This document shows positions 1 through 8,992 of a stretch of 64,000 bases of DNA, piece after piece; position 1 is the stretch's first letter, and each line of letters begins with the position of its first letter. The position numbers and the translations under genes are program-made. Source of the DNA: Cupriavidus oxalaticus. Lineage in GTDB: Bacteria > Pseudomonadota > Gammaproteobacteria > Burkholderiales > Burkholderiaceae. Below the pieces are notes generated by a model, which was not told the origin of the DNA, searched no databases, and saw only the letters and a list, made by a program, of their open reading frames with translations. The stretch covers positions 434,001-498,000 of the forward strand of contig NZ_CP038635.1 of NCBI RefSeq assembly GCF_004768545.1. The letters are read 5' to 3'.

Positions 1-1
1 C

Positions 2-106
2 GTGGGCCAGCTGCGCGACAGCCTGGCCCGGCTGGAGAAGCGGCTGGAAAAGCTCGAGCGCGCCAACCCCGCCGCACCCGGCCAACTGCCGTCGCCGCAC
101 CGCTGA
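2..106 (+). CDS. ubiJ: C-terminal end of probable UbiJ (SCP2-type ubiquinone biosynthesis accessory factor), partial
   Basis: An open frame enters from the left edge and gives about 34 residues before TGA at 104-106. The visible peptide is a heptad-like coiled coil rich in Leu, Arg, Lys and Glu (SLARLEKRLEKLERA), followed by a short Pro/Ala tail. UbiJ proteins end in such a coiled coil and in betaproteobacteria lie directly upstream of ubiB, as here (76 bases away, same strand). UbiJ is known as a lipid-binding accessory factor of the ubiquinone biosynthesis complex. The identification rests on context plus the coiled-coil tail, since the SCP2 domain itself is outside the window. Confidence 0.55.
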   Translation: MGQLRDSLARLEKRLEKLERANPAAPGQLPSPHR

Positions 107-181
107 GTCCGGCCCCGGCCGCATCCACCCCATGCCAACCGCTAACCTGACTGCCCGCCCCGGCCCCGAGAAGACTCCCGA

Positions 182-1756
182 ATGACCCGCCTCCTGCGCC
201 TTGGCAAGATCCTCTTCGTCATCCTTTACTACGGCCTGGACGAGCTGGTGCTGTCCGGCTTCAGCAACCGCAAGATCCGTTTCCTGGTGCGCGTCATCAC
301 CATCGGCCGCAAGCTCGACATGCCGCGTGGCGAGCGCCTGCGGCGCGCGCTGACGGCGCTGGGACCGATCTTCGTCAAATTCGGCCAGGTCCTGTCGACG
401 CGCCGCGACCTGATGCCGCCCGATATTGCCGACGAGCTGGCCAAGCTGCAGGACCAGGTGCCGCCGTTCGACTCGGCGGTGGCGGTCAGGATCATCGAGC
501 GCTCGCTGGGTCGGCCGATCGCCCAGCTGTTCGACACCTTCGAGCACCAGCCGGTGGCCAGCGCGTCGATCGCGCAAGTCCACTTCGCCACGCTCAAGGG
601 CGGCCCCAACCACGGCCGCGAGGTCGCGGTGAAGGTGCTGCGCCCGGGCATGCTGCCGGTGATCGACAGCGACCTGGCGCTGATGCGCGACATGGCCACC
701 TGGCTGGAGCGCTTCTGGGCCGACGGCAAGCGCCTGAAGCCCCGCGAGGTGGTGGCCGAGTTCGACAAATACCTGCACGACGAACTCGACCTGATGATCG
801 AGGCGGCCAACGCCAGCCAGCTGCGCCGCAACTTTGCCGACACCAACCTGCTGCTGGTGCCCGAGGTGTTCTGGGACTGGTGCAGCAGCTCGGTGTTCGT
901 GATGGAGCGCATGCATGGCATCCCGATCTCGCGCACCGAATCGCTCAAGGCGGCCGGCGTCGACATGCACCAGCTGGCCGAGGAGGGCGTCGAGATCTTC
1001 TTCACCCAGGTGTTCCGCGACGGCTTCTTCCATGCCGACATGCACCCGGGCAACATCCTGGTGTCGGTGCAGCCGGAGTCCTTCGGCCGCTACATCGCGC
1101 TGGACTTCGGCATCGTCGGCGCGCTGTCTGAGTTCGACAAGAACTACCTGGCGCAGAACTTCATCGCCTTTTTCCGCCGCGACTACCACCGCGTGGCGCT
1201 GCTGCACGTGGAATCCGGCTGGGTCCCGCCCGAGACCCGCGTGGAAGAGCTGGAAAGCGCGGTGCGCGCCTGCTGCGAGCCGTACTTCGACAAGCCGCTG
1301 AAGGAAATCTCGCTGGGCATGGTGCTGATGCGCCTGTTCCAGACCTCGCGCCGCTTCAATGTCGAGATCCAGCCGCAGCTGGTGCTGCTGCAGAAGACGC
1401 TGCTCAATATCGAAGGACTGGGCCGCCAGCTCGATCCGGACCTGGACCTGTGGAAGACCGCCAAGCCGTTCCTGGAGCGCTGGATGTACGAGCAGGTAGG
1501 CTGGAAGGGCGCCTGGGAGCGGGTCAAGGTGGAAGCCCCGCAGTGGGCCAAGATGCTGCCGGACTTCCCGCGGCTGGCGCACCAGTTCCTGGAGCGGCGC
1601 GCGCTGGCCGGCAACGGCGAGCAGGACAAGCTGCTGGCGCAGCTGGTGGCCGAGCAGCGCCGCACCAACCGGCTGCTGGGCACGGCGCTGCTGCTGGTCG
1701 GCGGCTTTGTCGCCGGCATCGTGCTGACGCACGTGCTGGCGTGGGGCGGCTACTGA
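182..1756 (+). CDS. ubiB: UbiB, ABC1/ADCK-type atypical kinase/ATPase for ubiquinone biosynthesis
   Basis: The 524-residue product is full length for UbiB. It has the family's KxGQ signature as KFGQ at residues 66-69 followed by LSTRRDLMP, an Ala-rich nucleotide loop (ASASIAQVH), and the catalytic region [11 protein letters not shown] with a downstream DFGIVG. The C-terminus carries a hydrophobic membrane segment (about residues 495-520), as expected for a protein that sits at the inner membrane and promotes ubiquinone assembly. UbiB has ATPase rather than canonical kinase activity in the family. It follows the probable ubiJ on the same strand and is likely co-transcribed with it. The start ATG is the first in frame and gives the usual N-terminus. 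Confidence 0.95.
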   Translation: MTRLLRLGKILFVILYYGLDELVLSGFSNRKIRFLVRVITIGRKLDMPRGERLRRALTALGPIFVKFGQVLSTRRDLMPPDIADELAKLQDQVPPFDSAVAVRIIERSLGRPIAQLFDTFEHQPVASASIAQVHFATLKGGPNHGREVAVKVLRPGMLPVIDSDLALMRDMATWLERFWADGKRLKPREVVAEFDKYLHDELDLMIEAANASQLRRNFADTNLLLVPEVFWDWCSSSVFVMERMHGIPISRTESLKAAGVDMHQLAEEGVEIFFTQVFRDGFFHADMHPGNILVSVQPESFGRYIALDFGIVGALSEFDKNYLAQNFIAFFRRDYHRVALLHVESGWVPPETRVEELESAVRACCEPYFDKPLKEISLGMVLMRLFQTSRRFNVEIQPQLVLLQKTLLNIEGLGRQLDPDLDLWKTAKPFLERWMYEQVGWKGAWERVKVEAPQWAKMLPDFPRLAHQFLERRALAGNGEQDKLLAQLVAEQRRTNRLLGTALLLVGGFVAGIVLTHVLAWGGY

Positions 1757-1810
1757 CAAGCGACCCGCTATATAAGTAAGAGTAAGCAGGCAAACGAGGA
1801 GACAGTCCCC

Positions 1811-2431
1811 ATGGCCGACGTGCCCAAGCCCGCCCCGGCGTTCAGCACGCGCAACGCCGCCGACCCGTCATTCTGGGACGAGCGCTTCGCGCAGCACTTC
1901 ACGCCCTGGGACGCAGGCGGCGTGCCGGAGGAGTTCCGCCAGTTCATCGCCGGCCGCGCGCCGTGCCCGACGCTGGTGCCGGGCTGCGGCAACGGCTGGG
2001 AGGCAGCGTGGCTGTTCGAGCAGGGCTGGCCGGTGACGGCAATCGATTTTTCGGCGCAGGCGGTGGTCTCGGCCAAACGCGCGCTGGGTCCGGCCGGGGC
2101 GGTGGTGCAGCAGGCCGATTTCTTCGCCTTCACGCCCCAGCCGCCATGCCAGCTGGTCTACGAGCGTGCCTTCCTGTGCGCGCTGCCGCCGGCGATGCGG
2201 GGCGCCTATGCCGTCCGCGTGGCCGAGTTGCTGCCGCCGGGCGGCTTGCTGGCTGGCTACTTCTACGTGGGCGAGAACCGCGGCGGACCGCCCTTCGCGA
2301 TGCCCGAGGCCGAGCTGGCGGCGCTGCTGGGAACCGCTTTCGAGCGCCTGGAAGACCGGCCCTCGGCCGCGCCGCTGCCCGTGTTCCAGGGGCAGGAGCG
2401 CTGGCAGGTGTGGCGGCGGCTGGGCGGCTGA
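1811..2431 (+). CDS. SAM-dependent methyltransferase, thiopurine S-methyltransferase (TPMT)-like
   Basis: This 206-residue soluble protein has a Rossmann-type methyltransferase fold. The family's N-terminal Trp-containing stretch (FWDERFAQHFTPWDAG, residues about 18-33) is followed by SAM motif I, LVPGCGNGWEAAWL, and then an acidic motif II region (VTAIDFS). The arrangement matches the TPMT/thiol methyltransferase family, which methylates thiols, selenium or tellurium compounds and sometimes halides. The true substrate cannot be read from sequence. An SD-like GAGGAGA lies just before the ATG. The gene stands 54 bases after ubiB on the same strand, so it could be read from the same message, although the functions look unrelated. 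Confidence 0.85.
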   Translation: MADVPKPAPAFSTRNAADPSFWDERFAQHFTPWDAGGVPEEFRQFIAGRAPCPTLVPGCGNGWEAAWLFEQGWPVTAIDFSAQAVVSAKRALGPAGAVVQQADFFAFTPQPPCQLVYERAFLCALPPAMRGAYAVRVAELLPPGGLLAGYFYVGENRGGPPFAMPEAELAALLGTAFERLEDRPSAAPLPVFQGQERWQVWRRLGG

Positions 2432-2502
2432 GCGTTCGCTCCCAGCCGTTGTGGCGCTCCGGATGCACCCGCGTGGCGCATTTGCCCCACCCGGGAATTT
2501 TT

Positions 2503-2532
2503 TTGTCCCGCGCCGGTCTCCGTCGCTATAAT
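2503..2532 (+). promoter_or_regulatory. Candidate sigma-70 promoter upstream of the sodium:solute symporter gene
   Basis: TTGTCC (2503-2508) and a perfect TATAAT (2527-2532) are separated by 18 bases. They lie in a 287-base gene-free gap and point at the symporter gene, whose start is about 180 bases downstream. The leader this would create has no obvious riboswitch-like fold by eye, but contains a 9-codon ATG frame at 2622-2651. Seen directly; function inferred. Confidence 0.55.
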
Positions 2533-2718
2533 CCGCGTTTTGATTCGGCTACGACCGCAGGCCCTGCCGCGCGCTCCCGCTCCGGGAACTCGCCAAGAAG
2601 CTCCTCACGCGGCCCCGACCGATGAATTGGACTCCGGGCAGGCGCACCTGACGTATCACGCAAGCCGCCCCGGCATTCGGTTTTTCGCCACAAGGGCACT
2701 TTCTGCATAGGCAGCGGC

Positions 2719-4155
2719 ATGCTGATCTGGTTCGTCATCATCTACTGGGTAATCTCGGTCGGCATCGGCCTGTGGGCGGCGCTGCGCGTACGCAACACCA
2801 CCGATTTCGCCGTCGCCGGGCGCAGCCTGCCGTTCCACATCGTCACCGCCACCGTCTTCGCCACCTGGTTCGGCTCCGAGACCGTGCTGGGCATCCCGGC
2901 CGTGTTCCTCAAGGAGGGGCTGTCGGGGGTGGTGTCTGACCCGTTCGGCTCGTCGCTGTGCCTGATCCTGGTGGGCCTGTTCTTCGCCCGGCCGCTGTAC
3001 CGGATGAACCTGCTGACCATCGGCGACTACTACCACAACCGCTACGGCCGGCTGGCCGAGGTGCTGACCACGCTGTGCATCGTGGTCTCGTACCTGGGCT
3101 GGGTCGCGGCGCAGATCAAGGCGCTGGGGCTGGTGTTCTATACGGTCTCGGACGGCGCGCTGTCGCAGGAGGCCGGCATGATGATCGGCGCTGCCAGCGT
3201 GCTGGTCTATACGCTGTTCGGCGGCATGTGGTCGGTGGCGATCACCGACTTCATCCAGATGATCATCATCGTGATCGGCATGGTGTATATCGGCTACGAA
3301 GTCAGCGGCCAGGCCGGCGGCGTCACGGCGGTGGTGTCGCACGCGGCCGCGGCGGGCAAGTTCGAGTTCCTGCCGGCGCTGGATTTCGTGCAGATCATCG
3401 GCTTTGCCGCGGCGCTGTTCACCATGATGCTGGGCTCGATCCCGCAGCAGGACGTGTTCCAGCGGGTGACTTCGTCGCGCACCGAGCAGATCGCCGGGCG
3501 CGCCTCGGTGCTGGGCGGCGTGCTGTATTTCTGCTTCGCCTTTATCCCGATGTTCCTGGCGTATTCGGCCACGCTGATCGATCCGGGCATGGTGGCCAAG
3601 TACATCGACACCGATTCGCAGCTGATCCTGCCGCAGCTGATCCTGCAGCATGCCCCGATGTTCGCCCAGGTGATGTTCTTCGGCGCGCTGCTGTCGGCGA
3701 TCAAGAGCTGCGCCTCGGCGACGCTGCTGGCGCCGTCGGTGACCTTTGCCGAGAACATCCTGCGCCCGTACTTTCGCCATCTCGACGACAAGCAGTTCCT
3801 GCGCGTGATGCAGAGCGTGGTGCTGGTGTTCACCACGCTGGTGACGCTGTTCGCGCTGAACTCGCACCTGTCGATCTTCCATATGGTCGAAAATGCCTAC
3901 AAGGTCACGCTGGTGTCGTCCTTCGTGCCGCTGGCCTTCGGCATGTTCTGGAAGCACGCCACCCGCCAGGGCGGCCTGGCCGCGATCCTGCTGGGCCTGA
4001 CCTCGTGGCTCACCTGCGAGGTCGCCTTCGCCGATGCGGTGGTCCCGCCGCAAATGGTAGGCCTGATGTTCTCGATCAGCGGCATGGTGGTCGGCTCGCT
4101 GCTGCCGCAGTGGATCGCGGATCACGCGCCGGTCAAGGAAGTGCATATCGCCTGA
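2719..4155 (+). CDS. Sodium:solute symporter family (SSF) transporter
   Basis: This 478-residue, strongly hydrophobic protein has about 13 predicted membrane helices running the full length. It begins with a helix typical of SSF carriers (IYWVISVGIGLWAALRVRN), then the family's DFAVAGRSLPF segment and the FATWFGSETVLGIPA region that in this family lines the sodium site. SSF members couple sodium uptake to import of proline, pantothenate, sugars or carboxylates. The sequence is nearest in feel to the PutP/pantothenate branch, but the substrate is not decidable here. It is a single gene with its own apparent promoter and no metabolic partner next to it. Confidence 0.85.
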   Translation: MLIWFVIIYWVISVGIGLWAALRVRNTTDFAVAGRSLPFHIVTATVFATWFGSETVLGIPAVFLKEGLSGVVSDPFGSSLCLILVGLFFARPLYRMNLLTIGDYYHNRYGRLAEVLTTLCIVVSYLGWVAAQIKALGLVFYTVSDGALSQEAGMMIGAASVLVYTLFGGMWSVAITDFIQMIIIVIGMVYIGYEVSGQAGGVTAVVSHAAAAGKFEFLPALDFVQIIGFAAALFTMMLGSIPQQDVFQRVTSSRTEQIAGRASVLGGVLYFCFAFIPMFLAYSATLIDPGMVAKYIDTDSQLILPQLILQHAPMFAQVMFFGALLSAIKSCASATLLAPSVTFAENILRPYFRHLDDKQFLRVMQSVVLVFTTLVTLFALNSHLSIFHMVENAYKVTLVSSFVPLAFGMFWKHATRQGGLAAILLGLTSWLTCEVAFADAVVPPQMVGLMFSISGMVVGSLLPQWIADHAPVKEVHIA

Positions 4156-4351
4156 CCCGGCGCCTCGCCACTCCCAAGGCAGGGCCCCGATAGCCCTCCA
4201 TTTCCGGTCATCAGCCAGCCACAGAACGGTTTATAATTCAAGGCTTTGCATCGCCATGCGGGGCGGCGCGCGCGGGTTTCCGCGCTCTCCGGCACCGGCG
4301 GCGATGCCCGCCTTTGTACCGATTTCCGTAGTTTTCTCGCCAAAAGACACC

Positions 4352-4690
4352 ATGCCGATCTATGCCTACCGTTGCGACGCCTGCGGCCACGGGCGCGATG
4401 TGCTGCAAAAAATGAGCGACGCCCCGCTGACGGACTGCCCGTCGTGCGGCGCCGCCGGTTCGTTCAAGAAGCAGCTGACCGCGGCCGGCTTCCAGCTCAA
4501 GGGCTCGGGCTGGTACGTGACCGACTTCCGCGGCGGCAGCGGCGGCACCAGCGCGCCGGCCGCGGGCGGTGCGGCTGCCGGCGCGGCAGCGGCCAGCGCC
4601 CCGGCCGCCGCCGAATCGTCTTCGGCCAGCACCACCGCCGCCGCCGCGCCTGCCGCCGGCGGTTGCGGCAGCGCCTGCGCCTGCCACTGA
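4352..4690 (+). CDS. FmdB-family zinc-ribbon protein with Cys/His-rich tail
   Basis: The 112-residue product starts MPIYAYRCDACGHGRD, the FmdB/CxxC zinc-ribbon signature. Two CxxC pairs (CDAC near residues 8-11 and CPSC near 30-33) can bind one zinc. The second half is a low-complexity Gly/Ala/Ser linker and ends in a short tail with three Cys and one His (GGCGSACACH). FmdB proteins are putative regulators of unknown role, often encoded next to aspS in Burkholderiales, as here. The start was chosen at 4352 because upstream in-frame codons lack family similarity. An RBS-like AAAAGA precedes it. Confidence 0.85.
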   Translation: MPIYAYRCDACGHGRDVLQKMSDAPLTDCPSCGAAGSFKKQLTAAGFQLKGSGWYVTDFRGGSGGTSAPAAGGAAAGAAAASAPAAAESSSASTTAAAAPAAGGCGSACACH

Positions 4691-4703
4691 TCCGGATCGC
4701 CAC

Positions 4704-5411
4704 GTGGTCGCCAAGAAGACTTCCGCCCTCAAGACCTGGTTCCTGACCGGTCTGCTGGTGCTGGTGCCGCTGGGCATCACGCTGTGGGTGCTCAGCCTGA
4801 TCATCGGCACGATGGACCAGAGCCTGGCACTGCTGCCCGAGGCCTGGCGCCCGGACCGGCTCATGTTCGGCAAGCGCGTCACCGGCCTCGGCGCCATCCT
4901 GACGCTGCTGTTCATCCTGCTGGTCGGCCTGCTGGCGCATAACTTCATCGGTCAGCGCCTGGTGCGCTGGTGGGAAGCGCTGCTGGGCCATATCCCCGTG
5001 GTCGGCCCGATCTACACCAGCGTCAAGCAGGTGTCGGACACGCTGCTGTCGTCGTCGGGCAATGCTTTCCGCAAGGCGCTGCTGGTGCAGTATCCGCGCG
5101 AGGGCTCGTGGACCATCGCCTTCCTGACCGGCCGCCCCGGCGGCGACGTGCAGAACCACCTGCAGGGCGAGTACGTCAGCGTCTACGTGCCGACCACGCC
5201 GAATCCGACTTCGGGCTTCTTCCTGATGATGCCCAAGGCCGACACCATCGAACTCGACATGACCGTCGATGCCGCGCTCAAGTACATCGTCTCGATGGGC
5301 GTGGTGGCGCCGGCCGAGCTGCCCCGCAAGAGCGATAGCGCGCCGCCGCCGCAGCGGCCGCCGGCCAGCCGCGCCAGCAGCGGGGAAGCGGTCGAGACGA
5401 CCGATCCTTAA
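4704..5411 (+). CDS. DUF502 family membrane protein
   Basis: The product is 235 residues from a GTG start at 4704, only 13 bases after fmdB. It has two N-terminal membrane helices (about residues 11-33 and 60-80), then the DUF502 hallmark [16 protein letters not shown], and later the [16 protein letters not shown] motif. The tail is Pro/Ala/Ser rich. The family is found in bacteria and plants (LIKE-COV proteins), with no established bacterial biochemical role. Spacing to fmdB and to aspS suggests a transcription unit fmdB-DUF502-aspS. The GTG start removes a low-complexity in-frame extension that overlaps fmdB. Confidence 0.85.
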   Translation: MVAKKTSALKTWFLTGLLVLVPLGITLWVLSLIIGTMDQSLALLPEAWRPDRLMFGKRVTGLGAILTLLFILLVGLLAHNFIGQRLVRWWEALLGHIPVVGPIYTSVKQVSDTLLSSSGNAFRKALLVQYPREGSWTIAFLTGRPGGDVQNHLQGEYVSVYVPTTPNPTSGFFLMMPKADTIELDMTVDAALKYIVSMGVVAPAELPRKSDSAPPPQRPPASRASSGEAVETTDP

Positions 5412-5478
5412 GCATTCAAACAGATACGAGCCGCCCGATCTGCTTCGGGCGGCAGCGTTTTACCGGGAATCTCTCCTT

Positions 5479-7287
5479 ATGTCCTCCATGCGTACTCACT
5501 ACTGCGGTCTGGTGACCGAACAATTCTCGGGCCAGGAAGTGGCCCTGACCGGCTGGGTCCAGCGCCGCCGCGACCATGGCGGCGTGATCTTCATCGACCT
5601 GCGCGACCGCGAAGGCCTGGTGCAGGTGGTGTGTGACCCGGACCGCCCCGAGATGTTCAAGGCCGCGGAAGAGATCCGCAACGAGTTCTGCATTCGCGTC
5701 ACCGGCAAGGTGCGTCCGCGCCCGGCCGGCACCGAGAACGCCAACCTGACCTCGGGCAAGATCGAAGTGCTGTGCCACGAGCTGACCGTGCTGAACCCGT
5801 CGGTCACGCCCCCGTTCCAGCTCGACGACGACAACCTGTCGGAAACCACCCGCCTGACGCACCGCGTGCTGGACCTGCGCCGCCCGCAGATGCAGTACAA
5901 CCTGCGCCTGCGCTACAAGGTGGCGATGGAAGTGCGCAAGTTCCTGGACGCCCAGGGCTTCATCGACATCGAGACCCCGATGCTGGGCAAGAGCACGCCC
6001 GAAGGCGCGCGCGACTATCTGGTGCCGTCGCGCGTGAACCCGGGCCACTTCTTCGCGCTGCCGCAGTCGCCGCAGATCTTCAAGCAGATGCTGATGGTCT
6101 CGGGCTTCGACCGCTACTACCAGATCACCAAGTGCTTCCGCGACGAAGACCTGCGCGCGGATCGCCAGCCTGAATTTACGCAGATCGACTGCGAGACCTC
6201 GTTCCTGACCGAGCAGGAGATCCGCGACCTGTTCGAGGACATGATGCGCACGGTGTTCAAGAACGCCATCGATGTCGACCTGGACGCCAAGTTCCCGGTG
6301 ATGGAGTTCCGCGAAGCCATGGCCCGCTTCGGCTCGGACAAGCCTGACCTGCGCGTCAAGCTGGAATTCACCGAGCTGACGGAAGTGATGAAGGACGTCG
6401 ATTTCAAGGTGTTCTCGGGCCCGGCCAACAGCGACAACGGCCGCGTGGTCGGCCTGCGCGTGCCGGGCGGCGGCGCCATCTCGCGTGGCGAGATCGACGC
6501 CTACACCCAGTTTGTCGGCATCTACGGCGCCAAGGGCCTGGCCTGGATCAAGGTCAACGAAGTGGCCAAGGGCCGCGACGGCCTGCAGTCGCCGATCGTC
6601 AAGAACCTGCACGACGCTGCCATTGCCGAGATCCTGAAGCGCACCGGCGCCCAGGACGGCGACATCATTTTCTTCGGCGCCGACAAGGCCAAGGTGGTCA
6701 ACGACTCGATCGGCGCGCTGCGCCTGAAGATCGGCCACTCCGACTTCGGCAAGGCCAATGGCCTGTTCGAGGACGCCTGGAAGCCGCTGTGGGTGGTGGA
6801 CTTCCCGATGTTCGAGTACGACGAGGAAGACGCCCGCTGGGTCGCCATGCACCACCCGTTCACCAGCCCCAAGGACGAGCACCTGGAATACCTGGAGACC
6901 GACCCGGGCAAGTGCCTGGCCAAGGCCTACGACATGGTGCTGAACGGCTGGGAAATGGGCGGCGGCTCGGTCCGTATCTTCCGCTCGGACATCCAGAGCA
7001 AGGTGTTCCGCGCGCTCAACATCAACGACGAGGAAGCCCGCGCCAAGTTCGGCTACCTGCTGGACGCGCTGCAGTACGGCGCGCCCCCGCACGGCGGCCT
7101 GGCCTTCGGCCTGGACCGTATCGTGACCATGATGGCCGGCGCCGACTCGATCCGCGACGTGATCGCCTTCCCCAAGACCCAGCGCGCCCAGGACCTGCTG
7201 ACCCAGGCCCCGAGCTCGGTCGACGAGAAGCAGCTGCGCGAGCTGCACATCCGCCTGCGCGCTGCGGAACCGAAGCCGAACGCCTGA
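5479..7287 (+). CDS. aspS: Aspartate--tRNA ligase (probably the non-discriminating Asp/Asn form)
   Basis: The 602-residue product is a bacterial-type class II aspartyl-tRNA synthetase that charges tRNA with aspartate in the cytoplasm. An N-terminal OB-fold anticodon-binding domain ([20 protein letters not shown]) precedes the catalytic core. Motif 2 is seen as [18 protein letters not shown], the bacterial GAD insertion lies in the middle (about residues 300-420), and motif 3 as [10 protein letters not shown] near the C-terminus. Many betaproteobacterial enzymes of this type also charge tRNA-Asn and rely on GatCAB. That is family knowledge, not seen here. The start ATG at 5479 has a second in-frame ATG three codons later. 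Confidence 0.97.
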   Translation: MSSMRTHYCGLVTEQFSGQEVALTGWVQRRRDHGGVIFIDLRDREGLVQVVCDPDRPEMFKAAEEIRNEFCIRVTGKVRPRPAGTENANLTSGKIEVLCHELTVLNPSVTPPFQLDDDNLSETTRLTHRVLDLRRPQMQYNLRLRYKVAMEVRKFLDAQGFIDIETPMLGKSTPEGARDYLVPSRVNPGHFFALPQSPQIFKQMLMVSGFDRYYQITKCFRDEDLRADRQPEFTQIDCETSFLTEQEIRDLFEDMMRTVFKNAIDVDLDAKFPVMEFREAMARFGSDKPDLRVKLEFTELTEVMKDVDFKVFSGPANSDNGRVVGLRVPGGGAISRGEIDAYTQFVGIYGAKGLAWIKVNEVAKGRDGLQSPIVKNLHDAAIAEILKRTGAQDGDIIFFGADKAKVVNDSIGALRLKIGHSDFGKANGLFEDAWKPLWVVDFPMFEYDEEDARWVAMHHPFTSPKDEHLEYLETDPGKCLAKAYDMVLNGWEMGGGSVRIFRSDIQSKVFRALNINDEEARAKFGYLLDALQYGAPPHGGLAFGLDRIVTMMAGADSIRDVIAFPKTQRAQDLLTQAPSSVDEKQLRELHIRLRAAEPKPNA

Positions 7288-7310
7288 GTTGCTGTGCCTC
7301 CCGGGTAAAG

Positions 7311-7337
7311 AAAGCCGCGCCGATGCGCGGCTTTTTT
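7311..7337 (+). terminator. Rho-independent terminator after aspS
   Basis: A 10-bp stem AAAGCCGCGC / GCGCGGCTTT with loop CGAT is followed by a T run, 23 bases after the aspS stop codon. Confidence 0.9.
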
Positions 7338-7499
7338 GCTTTCTGCGCAATACCGCGCCCGCGGTGCCGCCTGCAGCGCTTTGGTTTCGATTTGTTACCG
7401 CTAGGAACGAAGCCCGCGACGGCCGTGTCTCCTTTCTTTGACACGTAATTTGCCGAGGGGCCTCCGCGATGAAGGTTCCCGGCGCTCGGGAGGAAATTC

Positions 7500-8420
7500 G
7501 TGAACATGAACCTGGATACCGAACTGATCCGCCAGTTCCTGCTGGCTCACCAGGAAACCATCGTGACCTGGCTGGTGGCCGGGCTGGTAATGATGCTGCT
7601 GGCCCGCTTCGAGCTGCGCCGCGCCCAGCGCCGCGCGGCGGTGGCCATGTCCGAATCGGTGGCTACCACGGTGGCCGCCTGCGTGCCGGATATCGCTCAT
7701 GCCGTGCAGGCGGCGTCGCCGCAGCCGCTGGCCGAACCGGTCGAGATGCAGCGTGCCGAAGCGCTGCGCCGGCTGGCGCTGGACACCGTCGGCGCGGTCA
7801 TGACACGCGGGCGCTGGCTCGATGAGCTGGGCAACCTGCGCCTGGCGGACGACGCGCTGCTCGACGGCCAGCGTGCCGGCGGCGCTGACCCGCTGCTGGT
7901 GGTGGCGCCGCAGCCGTCGGTGCAGGCCTACCTGGCGGCCCAGCGCGTGTTCGAGGACGAGGCCGCGCAGGTGCAGGCGCTGCGCCGCGATGCCCAGCGC
8001 CACCAGGAAGCGCTGCAGGCGCTTGACGCCGAGGCCGCCCATATCGAGCAGGAAACCGGCAGCATCGTGCTGCGCTTCGAGCAGGTCAATGCGCAGGCTG
8101 CCCAGGGCGTCGATGGCGGCGACTACCAGCGCTTCCTGATCCAGAAGTACAACGCCCTTGGCCAGCGTGAGAAGGACATCGCACAGGAGCGCGTACACCT
8201 GCAGGCCCAGGCGCGGCTGAGCGCCGACGTGCTGGCCGAGCGCGCCCGCTCTGCCTCGCGGCGCTACCGCGAGTCGCTGGCGCCGCTGATGGACCAGCTG
8301 CGTGCCGCCTGGGGCCATGGCGACTCGCCGCAGGTGTTCGATACCTGGCAGCATCAAGGCACCGGGCAGGGCACCGAGCCGTACCTGGCGCCCCACGCCT
8401 CCGCGCGCAACGCTGCCTGA
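7500..8420 (+). CDS. Membrane-anchored coiled-coil protein of unknown function
   Basis: I do not recognise this 306-residue protein. One hydrophobic helix near the N-terminus (about residues 19-36, IVTWLVAGLVMMLLARF) is followed by a basic stretch (ELRRAQRRA). The rest is long, helical and rich in Ala, Gln, Glu and Arg with heptad-like spacing, consistent with a cytoplasmic coiled coil tethered to the inner membrane. No enzyme motif is visible. The start is GTG at 7500, preceded by GGAGGAAATTC, a very good ribosome binding site; an ATG two codons later is the alternative. It is a single gene downstream of the aspS terminator, 89 bases before nudB. Confidence 0.75.
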   Translation: MNMNLDTELIRQFLLAHQETIVTWLVAGLVMMLLARFELRRAQRRAAVAMSESVATTVAACVPDIAHAVQAASPQPLAEPVEMQRAEALRRLALDTVGAVMTRGRWLDELGNLRLADDALLDGQRAGGADPLLVVAPQPSVQAYLAAQRVFEDEAAQVQALRRDAQRHQEALQALDAEAAHIEQETGSIVLRFEQVNAQAAQGVDGGDYQRFLIQKYNALGQREKDIAQERVHLQAQARLSADVLAERARSASRRYRESLAPLMDQLRAAWGHGDSPQVFDTWQHQGTGQGTEPYLAPHASARNAA

Positions 8421-8509
8421 GACAGGGCCATCGGTCCCGGGGACCGCGCTTTCGCGTGGCAAGCGCGCGCGGCTGCGCTATCCTTGGGTTTGTCCTTTCG
8501 CCCAGTCCC

Positions 8510-8992
8510 ATGCCCTACAAGATTCCGGAATCCGTGCTGGTCGTGATCTACACGCCAGATCTTCAAGTCTTGCTGCTGGAACGCGCCGATCGCCCGGGGT
8601 TCTGGCAGTCCGTGACCGGCAGCCTCGATACCCTGGACGAACCCCTGGCATTGACCGCCGCACGCGAGGTGGCGGAGGAAACCGGCATCATTACCGGCGA
8701 GCACCTGCTGGCCGACTGGGGCCATTCGATCCAGTACGAGATCTACCCGCAGTGGCGGCACCGCTACGCCGAAGGCGTCACGCGCAATACCGAGCACTGG
8801 TTCGGCCTGCGCGTGCATGAAGCGTTGCCGGTGACGCTGGCGCCACGCGAGCACCTGCAATACAAGTGGCTGCCGTGGGAGCAGGCCGCCGCCCAATGCT
8901 TCTCCAGCAGCAATGCCGAAGCCATCCGCCAGCTGGCCTGGCGCGCGGCCGGTGCCGCCGGGCAGCAGGCGCTATGCGGAGCGCAGCCATGA
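8510..8992 (+). CDS. nudB: Dihydroneopterin triphosphate diphosphatase (Nudix, NudB-type)
   Basis: The 160-residue Nudix hydrolase removes pyrophosphate from dihydroneopterin triphosphate, an early step of folate synthesis. It begins MPYKIPESVLVVIYTPDLQVLLLERAD, as NudB proteins do. The Nudix box is GSLDTLDEPLALTAAREV followed by AEETGI. The REVAEETG core is intact, but there are six residues rather than five between the first Gly and the first Glu. The start ATG at 8510 avoids an upstream in-frame extension unlike the family. The stop overlaps the next gene's ATG by four bases (ATGA), so the two are translationally coupled. Confidence 0.85.
   Translation: MPYKIPESVLVVIYTPDLQVLLLERADRPGFWQSVTGSLDTLDEPLALTAAREVAEETGIITGEHLLADWGHSIQYEIYPQWRHRYAEGVTRNTEHWFGLRVHEALPVTLAPREHLQYKWLPWEQAAAQCFSSSNAEAIRQLAWRAAGAAGQQALCGAQP

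Noticed and set aside
2656..4146. 496-codon frame on the minus strand opposite the symporter gene
   Set aside because: It is a His/Arg/Gln-rich shadow of a strongly supported membrane protein on the plus strand, typical of high-GC antisense frames. No family motif and no ribosome site.
5416..7350. 644-codon minus-strand frame over aspS
   Set aside because: It mirrors aspS entirely; composition (Val/Leu/His/Arg-rich) reflects the reverse of a conserved gene. aspS motifs are unmistakable on the plus strand.
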